Source: Terana coerulea
Taxonomy: Eukaryota; Basidiomycota; Agaricomycetes; Polyporales; Phanerochaetaceae
Direction: 5' to 3'
Assembly (NCBI GenBank): GCA_024811115.1
Contig: JAKOGH010000534.1
Location: forward strand, 1 to 18,903
Length of the DNA: 18,903 bases
Positions within the stretch are counted from its first letter, which is position 1. Each line of letters opens with the position of its first letter. Made by a program: the position numbers and the translations under genes. The notes below the pieces were generated by a model, which was not told the origin of the DNA, ran no database searches, and saw only the letters and a program-made list of their open reading frames with translations. This document shows positions 9,496-18,903 of the stretch, piece after piece.

Positions 9496-12400
9496 ATGTC
9501 CGCAAACTCACCTGCTCTCGACGCAGACACTCCATATGCTGTACGCCGTAGACAACACTTGGCGCTCGTCAATAAGCTTAGGGCCTTAGGGTGAGTACTA
9601 TCTCGCCTTGCTCAATCTTTGACACAGTCCTGACAGTTGCTCGACGCAGGGCGCAAGCTGACTTGGATCTTCCTCGAGTGGCTGTAATTGGCAATCAGAG
9701 TGCTGGAAAGTCTAGCTTGGTCGAAGCAATTTCCGGAGTGCGTGCGCTTGCTGTCGTGTCTTCGTACCCACTGACTGACCAACGTCGTGTAGATTTCCGT
9801 CCCTCGCGACGCGGGAACCTGTACGAGATGCCCCATCGAGTGTCGAATGACGTCAAGCTCGGATGATTGGACATGCGAAGTGTCGATACACGTCGAGTTC
9901 AACGAAGACGGCTCTCGCGTGGACCAAGTGAAGGAAATCCCCTTTGGCGAGCCCATCACAGAGAAGAAAGACGTCGAGCTTGCGCTTCGCAGAGCGCAGG
10001 CCGCCGTGTTGAACCCCCTGACGGAGCAAGACGACTTTGAGACGATGTCGGAGGACGACCTGCGCGGCTTAGGTACCAATCATCTGCCGTTCTCGCGGAA
10101 CGCCGTTTGCCTCGACATTTCTGGTCCGGATTTAGTGGACTTGGCGTTTGTTGATCTCCCTGGTGAGCATGTATGTACTTGGTAACACGTCTTGCATTGT
10201 AACTCTTCGTGCAGGTGTCATTCAAAACGCCGAGGACAAGACAGTCAAGTTTGTTGAGGATATGGTGCTCTCGCATATTGGTGGCAAATGTCTGATTCTT
10301 GTCACTTTACCTATGAGTGGCAAGTGTTTGTTCGAATGTTCTGTTTCTGCGCACTCAACAATGGGTTTCAGACGACATTGATAATCAGAAAGCGATGAGC
10401 CTGGCCAGACAGGTTGACCCGGATGGCTCACGAACGATAGGTGAGGAGCTCCCTCTACGTTTTGTGTGCATTCCGGCTGAATAAATCCACTTCTAGGGGT
10501 TCTGACCAAGCCTGATACGCTCACCACCGGCGCCTTCCGTTCAAAAGAACTCTGGCTAGAAGTGTTAGAAGGCAGAAACGTCAAGTTTCCTCTGAAGCTC
10601 GGATATTACTGCACACGCCAGCCGGACGAGGACGAACGCAAAGCGGGCGTGTCGGCTCGGGAGGCTCGGGAAGCTGAGGCGGACTTCTTCGCGCGCACTG
10701 CGCCTTGGTCGACATCATCGTCTCCGCAGCATTTTGGGACCAAGAACCTGGTGACGAGGATCAGTGGACTGCTCAGCAAGGTCATTGACGACAGGTGTGT
10801 CCTTTCCCTCGCGTTCAACCGACTGTTCTGCAACTGTGTTGTTGTTCTGCAGTCTGCCCTCTATCGTGGAGGAAACGGCTAGACAGCTTGCCGACTGTAC
10901 GCGCCGTCTCGAAGCCCTCCCGGCGACCATCACCGAGCCGTCGACGTTCGTGCTGAACCTCGTCACCACGTTCTGCTCTCGCATCGAGCGCTTCGTCAGT
11001 GGGCAGATCGACACCACATCACTCGTGCAGTCCGCAAATTCGGCATACACTACTCTCAAGGCAGACATACGCTGTACGGCGCCCTCGTTTATGCCGTACG
11101 AGCACGAGAACACCTCGGCGGCGCTGGCCGACAGTGGTTCTGGACAATGTCTGAAGTGGCTGTTGCTTGACGAAGAGGAGGAAGGAACGATGATGATGGG
11201 CGCGTTGAAGCCATATATTTACATGGAGGATGTCAGGGAGAAGATCAATGAGTACGCCCAACATTCGTCTTCCCTGTTCTATCAGAGCTGCACGGGCTAA
11301 CCAGTATTCCTGTCCCTCAGGGCCGTCACAAGGGAGCTGCAGAATAATACGCCATACGTCGCGAAGGTATCTCTCATCAAAAACTTTCAGAAGGACTGGC
11401 CGACGCACCTCCGGCGATGTGTCGAGCTGGTGCATCAGGCGTTGCAGCAGAACGCAGAGCAGGTCATTCACGAGAAGTTCGGCCCATACAGGCATCTCGA
11501 GCCTAAGATCAGGTCAAGTCTCCTTCGTCTCATGTAGCATATATCGCCTAATTGACGTGCTACGTACTCTAGGCTCATAGTGAAGAATCTCATCCAAGAG
11601 AAGCTGAAGGCGGCGTCTGCGCAGACGGCCCGGTTCTTGAAGTACGAGCTCACGCCGTTCACGCAAAATGACCACTACCTGTCCGGCTCGAAAGCAACCT
11701 TCCTCGCACAGTACAAGAGTGCGCGGCTGGGCGTGAAAGCCTCCCCGTCCTCGAGGGCTCCGACTGGCACCCGAGCGCCGGCGCAAGCCAGTGGCGCCAC
11801 CGGCCAAACGAGCAACGGTGCTCCGCCGGCAAAGGTGAGCCGATTTCAGTCCGTGTTTTGTTTGATCGAGCGAGCCTGGGCCATATCGCAGTCCTGGCAC
11901 TGTTGGTTTTGGCGACCTGCAGTTGCCATGGGCAATCTACGACCCAGCAAGCCGGACCATCAACGGATACATGTCTTTGACCATAATGCCGCAGTTTTCC
12001 TTCTGGTCTTTCGAAGTCCGTTCCATGGCTCTTCGCAGCGTCTGGTGCTACAGGAGCTTCGTTTGACTGATTACCAGCGTGCACAGCATTCATCTCCTGG
12101 GCAAGCTGCGCCGAGAGGATTGGTAGGCCTTTCCTTCAGCTCCCCTCCCGCAGACGCCTCGTTTTTCTCGAGTACAAGCTCATCCTTCTCGCAGAACGGG
12201 CCGTTTGGTAGCACGAACGGCGCAGCGTCCCCGTCCCCACAGGCCGCGTCTTCTCAGGCCGCAAACGCGGGGCCCGTGCCGACGGCCGAGGAGCGCAGCA
12301 AGGAGGAGACGGCGGTTATAGCAGCTCTTGCGAAGCTCGGGTTTAAGGGTGTGTCGCCTGAGGACCTCGGCAAGCTAGTGCCCACGGACGAGTACGAGCG

Positions 12401-12745
12401 GGAGCTGGAGGTCATGGCCGAGGTCCGCGCATACTTCAAGGTCTCGTACAAGGTACGCACGCTCTTTAACGGCTGCCGCGCCTGTGTGATGATGAACGTC
12501 GGGACTTGTAGCGCATCGTGGACTACGTCCCTCTCGCGATCGACCACGAGTTCCTGCGCGCGTTCGCCGACGACGTGCAGAAACGGCTCATTCGGGAGCT
12601 GGGCCTCGGCGCCGGCGACGCCCTCGAGAAGTGCGCGGCGTACTTGCAGGAGGACCCTGACGTGGTCGCGACCCGCGAAGAGCTAAAGTCTCGGAAACAG
12701 CGCCTGGAGGCTGTTCAGACGGAGTTTTTTCGGTTCGGGGTCTAA
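9496..12745 (+). CDS. Dynamin-superfamily GTPase, copy 1
   Basis: Eleven exons (9496-9590, 9650-9737, 9793-10162, 10215-10319, 10372-10440, 10497-10794, 10853-11251, 11321-11512, 11573-11834, 12078-12452, 12512-12745) give about 828 aa with every phase consistent. GTPase motifs are G1 GNQSAGKSS (46-54), the G2 region PRDAGTCTRCP just after exon 3 starts, G3 DLPG (182-185, split by an intron) and G4 TKPD (246-249). A dynamin stalk follows, including VTRELQNNTPYV and HYLSGSKATFLAQYKSAR. Then comes a Ser/Ala/Pro/Gly-rich linker (about 588-690) and a C-terminal GTPase effector domain (about 690-828; DEYERELEVMAEVRAYF, DYVPLAIDHEFL). No PH domain or transmembrane segment is seen, so it resembles soluble Mx/Vps1-like fungal dynamins acting in membrane fission or organelle division. 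The ATG at 9496 is the first that joins in frame to the P-loop exon. The 11835-12077 intron could instead be read through, since it is open and divisible by three. Confidence 0.88.
10320..10371 (+). other. GC-AG intron in dynamin-like gene 1
   Basis: The exon ends ATGAGTG and the intron begins GCAAGT and ends TTTCAG. Only this junction keeps the conserved LVTLPMSDDIDNQ reading frame. The nearest GT, at 10324, would shift frame into an early stop. GCAAGT is the known consensus of the rare GC donor class. Confidence 0.8.
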
Positions 12746-13098
12746 GCAAGTGAACCCGACGGACTTGGATCAGTTTTTATGGGAGCACTGAGGTATCGTG
12801 CAAGTAATCTTCGGACTCGCATTCGGACTCAGGTTTAGGTGTGTTGTAGTTTAGACGTGGTGTCGGTGTCGTACATGGTGTAGCATAGCGCATTGTAAGT
12901 TGTAGGCACTTATTCTCTCTAGGTTTGAGCTATCACCGAACGTTGCACACGCACAAGAAGAAATATGCCATTCGATGCATTAAATGCTGTTTACATGCAG
13001 GCTAGACTGCTTGCTCAACACTTAAACAAACGACTACATACAAGTTAAGTGATGCATCTGACATCTCCCGTTGAAAAAACACCTCTAAGTTTGAATGG
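12746..13098. other. Convergent 3' intergenic region
   Basis: The dynamin gene (+) and the reductase gene (-) end here facing each other, so both 3' UTRs should lie in these 353 bases. A 9-bp direct repeat, TTCGGACTC, occurs at 12810-12818 and 12822-12830. Nothing else is supported. Confidence 0.55.
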
Positions 13099-16000
13099 TC
13101 AGCTGGCCAAAAACCCCTCCTCCCGCCAATACCGCACCCATGCATCGACGTCGGCTGCAGCCAGCGGCGGCAGGTCGCGCACAGACGGACAGTGCCGCAC
13201 CAGCTGCACCGTCTCGAAGAGCGGCGCGCCCGTTGCGTCCGTCCGTCGCTCTGCCGAGTCGGGTGCTGCTGCCGCCGCCGCCGCGGCCGGGGCGTGCGCG
13301 TGCGCGACGCCGCGGAAGAAGTCGAGGAGCTTGAGCGCAGGCTGCGTCCACGGTCGCATCAGCGTCCGCCTCGTCGCACAAGAAGAGCAAAACGACTCAC
13401 GACGCGTGCAAGGTCTGCCGGCCCCGCCCCTGCCGCGTCCGCCGCGTCCACCAGGGCGCGCAGCCACTGCGCGAAGGGGACGACCAGGAGCGGGCGGGCG
13501 GGCGAGACGGCAGTGAGAGAGGCGCTGAGGGTGTCCATGAGGGCGCGCCACGCGACAGGCCGGGGTGCACGACGTTCACGACCAGCGGGGGATCCAGAGG
13601 AGGCGCGTCTGCGCCTTCCCCAGCGCGACAAGGTCGACGACGGCGGCCGCGACGGCGTCGATCGGGATCCAGTTCACCTCCTGCAGCCGCACATGTACAC
13701 CCCGCGTCAACACCACCGCATGGCAGAAAGGCAGGGAGGGGGACGTACGCCGGGCAGATCGGGCAGACAGCCCAGGGCGACGCTGGACTTGGCGAGCGCG
13801 GGCAGCCACTCCGCGGGGCTCCACGCGCCCGAGCGGCGCGCGCCGCACGCCTGGCCGACGCGCAGCACCGTCGCGCGCAGGCCCTTCTCCGCCGCTTGGG
13901 CGAGCATCTGCGCGCGGAGGTCAGTCTCGTGGCACTAGTCTCGGTGGTGGGGGGGATGCAGGAGAAAGAGAAGGGAGGGAGGGAGAGGGACGGCGACGCA
14001 CGTTCTCGACGACCCACTTGCTCGCGCCGTACCCCGCCGCGCTGCTCACGCCGGCGTCGCGCAGCACCACCTCGGGCACCGCGCCCCTTGCGCCGTCCCA
14101 CGCGTGCGCCGCCGACACGGACGACACGAACAGCAGGCGGGGCGCGCGCGCCGCGCCGGCGCAGAAGTCGACCAGCGTGCGCGCGCCGGCGATGTGCGGG
14201 GCGAAGGACGCGAGCGCGAGGTTGAAGTCGACGCGCCACGCGTTGTGCACGACGTGCGTCACCTCGGCGTGCATCTAACGGATGTGCGAACGCGAAGTCA
14301 GCGTGTGTATGCGCGCGCGGGAGGCACGGCGGGGGAGGCGCACCGTGTCGTACACAGCCTTCTCGAGGCCAAACGCTTCTTTCAACACGTCCCCCTCCAG
14401 CACCACCACTCTCCCCGCCCGCCCCGCCTCCTCCAACACCGCCGCGTCCAGCCGCCTCTCCCTGAACGCCCGCGCCTGCCGCGCCTCCGGTGCGAGCGTG
14501 TCCGACGGGCGGTTGAGCGCATACACCCGCGCCACCGCCGGCGTCGCCAGGAGCGCGACGAGCACGTGCGCGCCAAGGCCGCCCGTCGCGCCCGTGAGCA
14601 GAACGACGGCGCCGCCGGGCGTGGGGGCAGGGGGCGGGGCACGACGGGCAGGCCGCGCGTGTGCTGCGCGAGCACGCGGCGCATCGCCTCTTCTACTGTG
14701 CCGTGTGCGCTGCCCACCGGGGGCGTGTCGGCGCGGGCGCGCGGGTCTGGGGTGGCGAGCTGCGCCAGTGCGCCCGCGAGGCCGACGAGCGTCGGGTGCG
14801 CGAAGACGATGTTCTGCGGTACGTCCACGGCCGCCGTGTCGCTTCCCTTCGCACCACTGCGCAGAGCCCGCACGATCCTACTGCGCAGCGCCGCCGCCGC
14901 GAGGCTGTCGAACCCCTGCTCGAACAGATCCCGCTCCGCGCCGAGCGACCCCGCGCCCCGTACCGCCTCCCGCTGCGCGCTGCAGCCAGGCCAACACATC
15001 ACCGGGCGTCCAGGACGCCGGGCCCTCGTCCCCGTCTTCCGCTGCAACAGAGGCCTCGGAGGCCGCGAGGGCGTCGTACAGCCGCGCGATGTCCGCCGCG
15101 TACGCGGCGAGCGCGGTCCCGCGCTGGACGGTGCCCTTCGGCGCGCGCGGGAGCGGCCGGGCGGGGTGCGCGAACAGTATCAGCTCCCTGAACACGCGCG
15201 CGAAGGACGGCGCGGCGCGGTTCGCCGCGGCGACCGTCGGCCTACCGGTGTCGGCGTCAGCACCGCGCATCTTGACGGTGGAACATACACAGGGCCAGAG
15301 GGGGCGGGCTCACCAGATCGTGTCGCGTAGCTTGGCGAGGGCGGCGGGGAGGAGGCCGCGGCGGCAGCATGCGGGGCGCGCAGCTCGAGCAGCAGGCCGC
15401 ACTGCGCGCGCCCGCGCCCGAAGAGGAGCGCGCCGGCGACGAGCGGGTGCGCGGCGACGTGCGCCTCCTGCGCCGTCGGCACGACTTTCTCTCCTGGCGC
15501 CACAACGAGCGTATACGGATAAGCATGAGCGGAAAGCGAGGGAGAGAGGCGTAAGAGACGCACCGGAGCCGAGGACAATCACGTCGTCTTTCCGCCCGAC
15601 TCTAGCACAATGTATGCGTCAGCCCACACAGCACGACCAGGCAGGGACGAGAAGAGAAGGTGCGTACATGCGCCAGAGCCCCGGCCGCGACGGGTGCGGC
15701 GCCCATAGGTCCCGCGTCGCGTACCCGCGCACATCCGGCAGGTTCTCCACGCTCGGCCGGTGCGTCGCGCAGCTCTAACAAGCATCCACAAACATCCCCG
15801 TCAATCAGCCTAATGGAGAAAGAGGACGAGGACAAGCCCACTCACGAGCACCTGCAGCTCGTACGTCCCGTCGCTCTCGTCGACCCAGCGGCACCGCATC
15901 CGGTCCGAGAAGCGCATGTACGCCCCCGCGTCGACATCGCGCGGGGCGCCGGCAATACTGGTACTGTCAGTGTTGTCGAAGACGTGCGTGATGACGCCGA

Positions 16001-17316
16001 TCTCGGTCGCGCCGTAGATCTGGCGCGGCGCGGCGCCGGCGCCGGCGAGCTGTGCGGCGACGCGCGGGGACAGCGGGCCGCCGCCGGACAGCTGCGTGCA
16101 CACAGGCGGGAGTCAGCGGCGGGCACGCAGCGGGGCAGCAAAGGGGGCGTACGAGGAGCGTGAGCGACGCGAGGTACGCGCGGTCGTCTCCGCTCTGCGC
16201 CCACGCCTGCAACGCGCCCACGCGTCTGTCAACACCGAGCCCACGCAAGAGACGCTACAGCGTGCGACGCACCTCGGAGAACGCGGGGACCATGACGAGC
16301 GCGGACACGCCGCCCGCGCGGCACGCGGCCAGCACGCTCTGCGGCGTCGGCACGGCGGGCGGCGCGGGGTGGCGCGGCGCGTACAGCGCGAGCGCCCAGC
16401 CCGTCGTGAGCGGGCCGCAGAGCTGGGCGAGCACGCCGATGGTGTGGAACGGCGGGAGGGCCATCGCGCCCCACACGAGGTCCCTGCCCTTGCTCTCCGT
16501 GAACACCGCTGGCGGGCCAAGTGTGAGTGATGCCAGAGATTTAAAGGAGGGTGGGTGGACGTACGCGCGGTGCACCACTGCAGGAGGGTGAGATGGCGCT
16601 GCGGCACGGCGCGCGGGAAGCCAGACGAGCCGGAGGAGTGGATGTACAGCGCGACGTCGTCCATCGCAGGCCGCGCCGGGCATGGCGGAAACGGGGTGAA
16701 GGAAACCTCCTCGGAGGCGTCCGCGCAGAGGGTCGGGAATATACTCGGAAACGGCGGGAGGTCGTCGACCTGCAGCTCCACTTCGCGTGCGCGCAGCTGC
16801 GCCCGCACGTCGCCCACGACGGGCTCCACGGACGCGGGCGCGAGGAGGCGGCGGCAGCCGGTCTGCGCGAGCATGTGCGCGACCGCCTCGGCCGTGTTCT
16901 GCGGCGCGAGCGGGAACGGCTGGGCGCCGGTGCGACGGGCAAGATGAGCACGACGCGTGCTGTCTTTACAGAAAATGAGAGATGCTCACGACGAAGCCGG
17001 CGCGCGTGAGCCCGACGAGCAGCGCGAGGTACAGCAGCGTGTCGCACGGCGCGAGCAGCGCGATGACCTCGCGCGCGGCATGCGTCCCGTCCGGCCGCAG
17101 CGCGTGCGCGACGCGGTGCGTCGCCGCCGCAAACTCCGCAAACGTCACTGTCTCGCAGCGCCGCCCTGGATCCGGCGCGTCGGGGACGAGGTGAGCGAAT
17201 GTCCGCGACGGGTTGTGGGTGGCGTGGAAGTCGCAGAAGCCGGGCAGGACGTCGAGCGAGCCGTCCAGAGGCGGGTACACCAGTGTGTCATCAGATGCCA
17301 TTGTGGCAGCTGTCAT
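13099..17316 (-). CDS. Adenylate-forming reductase (A-T-R, NRPS-like), frame breaks present
   Basis: The enzyme should activate a carboxylic acid as its AMP ester, load it on a phosphopantetheine arm and release it by NADPH reduction as an aldehyde or alcohol. Exons in transcript order: 17316-16990, 16919-16565, 16508-16273, 16206-16153, 16091-15846, 15774-15668, 15601-15564, 15493-15314, 15241-14344, 14274-14002, 13907-13749, 13680-13401, 13341-13099; about 1131 codons. The adenylation domain shows SSGSSGFPR (about residue 204, A3), YGATE (about 350), GYATRDLW (about 423) and GRKDDVIV (about 444). The carrier domain shows FEQGFDSL with Ser near 627. The reductase shows the Rossmann motif LTGATGGLG (about 730), HNAWRVDFN, and YGASK (about 895-899). 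Five small frame breaks interrupt it, near 15340-15372, 14965-14985, 14611-14645, 13585-13625 and 13556-13567. The start could be 17301 instead. Substrate unknown. Confidence 0.82.
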
Positions 17317-18130
17317 ACTGGAGTAAGTGGCGGAGAGATCAGTAGCACATCGCAGGCAGCGAGGCTGGTTTACATACGACCAGTAGCGAATGCTGTATGC
17401 CGCGTACGGCACCGTGCGATCGGGCGACTTTGCACGCCGGTGCAGGGAACGCGCTGGCGGTTGCGTCATGCATTCATGCGCCCCGTCCCTCCATCATCGG
17501 CATCACACGCGCAAAGTGCATGGCGATGCATCCGCGGGGGCGACGCTGGGCGGGTGGACACGACCGCGGACACTGCACGCAGGCGATGGAGCTCGCGTTG
17601 GCAAAGGAAGGCGCTGCCGTAAGGTAGGTGTCTCGGACGGCGCGGGTGTAGGGCCTGTCCGTGCATTGCTGTCTTCGCCGATGTGTAGACCATCCTACCC
17701 CGACCACAATCGTGTTTGCGGATGCAGGCTGGCAGTGGGAAGGACGAGGCAAAGCGCACCGCGTAGGTGGCCGGGCAGTGCCGCGATGCCATCACCGCCT
17801 CGGTGATGCGCCTCGGCGCTACGGCAAACGCGGCGTTCCGCCATCTCGGGGCGCCGGGCAGCACCGTTGAGACTCTCCCGCCACCGCGTACGCTTTGCCC
17901 TGTGTCGACTCACGCGAAGCCAGGCTCAACGCGCAGTACTCTACCCTACGCTCAGTAGTTGTTGTTTTCCAAGGGGCCAGCCCTTCGCCCACGCTCGTAC
18001 GTTCACCTTGAAATGCAACCCGTCGCCCGAGAGAACCATACACACCCACGCCATGCTGGAAGTTCTCCGCCCGCAAAACGATCATCCCCCCTCAAAACCC
18101 AAACGAATAACGAAAACAAAATGCACAGCG
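17317..18130. other. Intergenic region: dynamin copy 2 3' side and reductase promoter
   Basis: Both flanking genes are on the - strand, so this should hold the 3' UTR of the second dynamin and the promoter of the reductase. A perfect hairpin lies at 17790-17808. I find no clear TATA box for the reductase and no supported ORF. Confidence 0.5.
17790..17808. repeat. Short perfect hairpin
   Basis: CATCACCG (17790-17797) pairs with CGGTGATG (17801-17808) around a 3-nt loop. It lies about 320 nt downstream of the second dynamin stop. It could be a 3'-UTR structure or a regulator site; no function is shown. Confidence 0.5.
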
Positions 18131-18903
18131 TCACGCCAACCCAAAACGCAGCAGCTCGTCCTGCACGGCCTCCAGCCGCCGCTTCCGCCCCAGCAGCTCC
18201 TGGCGCGTCGCGACGACCTCCGCGTCCTCCTCGACGTACGCCGCGCACCGCGCCGCCGTGTCGCCCGCCTCGAAGCCCAGCTGGCGAATCAGGTGGCTCT
18301 GCAGCGCGCCCGCGAACGCGCGCAGGAACTCGTGGTCGAGCGCGAGCGGCACGTAGTCGATCACGCGCTGCGCACCATCACAAGCACGCACGTTGAACGT
18401 TGAGCACAACAGCGTATCGCGGATGAGCGGGGCGGGAGCAGACGGGGACGCACCTTGTACGACACCTGAAGTACGCCCGCACCTCCGCCATCACCGCCAG
18501 CTCGTTCTCGAACTCGTCCGGCGGCATCGAGCTCTGAGGTCGACGACGTTCAAACCGTGGTACCCCAGCCTCGCGAGGCTCGCCATGACCAGCGCTCCTC
18601 GCGCGCGCTCCTCCGCAGTGAGCGCGGACGCGCCCGCGGTCCCGACAGAGGACGATGCGTCCCAAAACGGCGCGACGGCGGTCGCGGGCGCGGGTGCAGG
18701 CGCAGTCCGCGCTGCAACACCCGCTCCGAGCTTTGACATCCAGGCGGGCGAGGCGTCTTTTGTGGCGCGGGACTTGCAGGAGAAGGTGTATGCGCTGCCG
18801 GCACAGGTTCAGCGTCCGCCGGGGCCTCCTCGGCTGGTTCTGTGTGCCGCGGGTTTGTCAGTCGAGCCGAAGATCCCTGTGGAAACGGATGCGGCGGGTT
18901 GCG
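18131..18903 (-). CDS. Dynamin-superfamily GTPase, copy 2 (3' part only, frame breaks present)
   Basis: The last exon, 18367-18131, encodes the end of a GTPase effector domain (DYVPLALDHEFLRAFAG to LLRFGLA) and ends in TGA. It aligns without gaps to the final exon of the gene at 9496, with about 50 of 77 residues the same, counted by eye. The preceding exon ends at 18454 with a GTGCGT donor and carries EERARGALVMASLARLGYHG and EFENELAVMAEVRAYF, matching the first copy. Two one-base frame breaks occur against that copy, within about 18524-18534 and 18463-18469. Further upstream the frame runs through an Ala/Pro-rich linker to the window edge; two frames are open there, so its exon limits are unclear. 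The GTPase domain and stalk must lie beyond the window. It may be a decayed copy or an intact gene with base-call errors. Confidence 0.75.

Noticed and set aside
12123..12153. Possible extra intron (GTAGGC to CCCGCAG) in dynamin copy 1
   Set aside because: Only 31 nt, below the usual fungal minimum, and the sequence is open in frame, so it was kept as coding.
14104..15778. Long + strand open frames (up to about 500 codons)
   Set aside because: They lie antisense to the reductase exons and are Arg/Ala/Pro-rich without motifs; they are shadows of high-GC coding on the other strand.
17397..17806. Open frames in the gap upstream of the reductase
   Set aside because: Low-complexity Arg/His/Ala-rich chance frames with no matching exon structure.

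Overview
The window looks like nuclear DNA of a basidiomycete fungus, most likely an Agaricomycete. The genes are GC-rich and cut by many short introns (mostly 50-90 nt) with GTRNGT-like donors and YAG acceptors. One gene belongs to DUF6535, a membrane-protein family expanded in mushroom-forming fungi. Another is an adenylation-thiolation-reductase enzyme of the fungal type. All exon models below come from reading frame, splice phase and family motifs by eye; no search was run.

Layout: 1-1528 has no gene I can support. 1529-2422 (+) and 3900-4945 (+) are a tandem pair of hemerythrin-like (HHE cation-binding) proteins of about 245 and 248 aa that share three intron positions. 5390-7928 (-) is a DUF6535 membrane protein convergent with them. 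7929-9495 is a gene-poor gap ending in the promoter of a dynamin-superfamily GTPase, 9496-12745 (+), whose eleven exons keep phase throughout. 13099-17316 (-) is an adenylate-forming reductase (A-T-R) in about thirteen exons. 18131 to the window end (-) is the 3' part of a second dynamin-like gene whose last exon matches the first copy at about 50 of 77 residues. The two dynamin genes point at each other with the reductase gene between them.

No shared pathway is evident. The hemerythrin pair probably binds iron or oxygen-type ligands, the dynamins remodel membranes, and the reductase should turn an unknown carboxylic acid into an aldehyde or alcohol. No tailoring enzymes for a secondary-metabolite cluster are visible.

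The most striking signal is a set of small frame breaks, mostly equivalent to one missing base, confined to the very GC-rich right third (five in the reductase, two in the second dynamin). The hemerythrin genes and the first dynamin gene are clean. The breaks could be base-calling errors in GC-rich sequence or real decay. Other points of interest are a GC-AG intron in the dynamin gene, a 243-nt stop-free and frame-neutral intron in its linker, and a nested inverted repeat between the hemerythrin genes.
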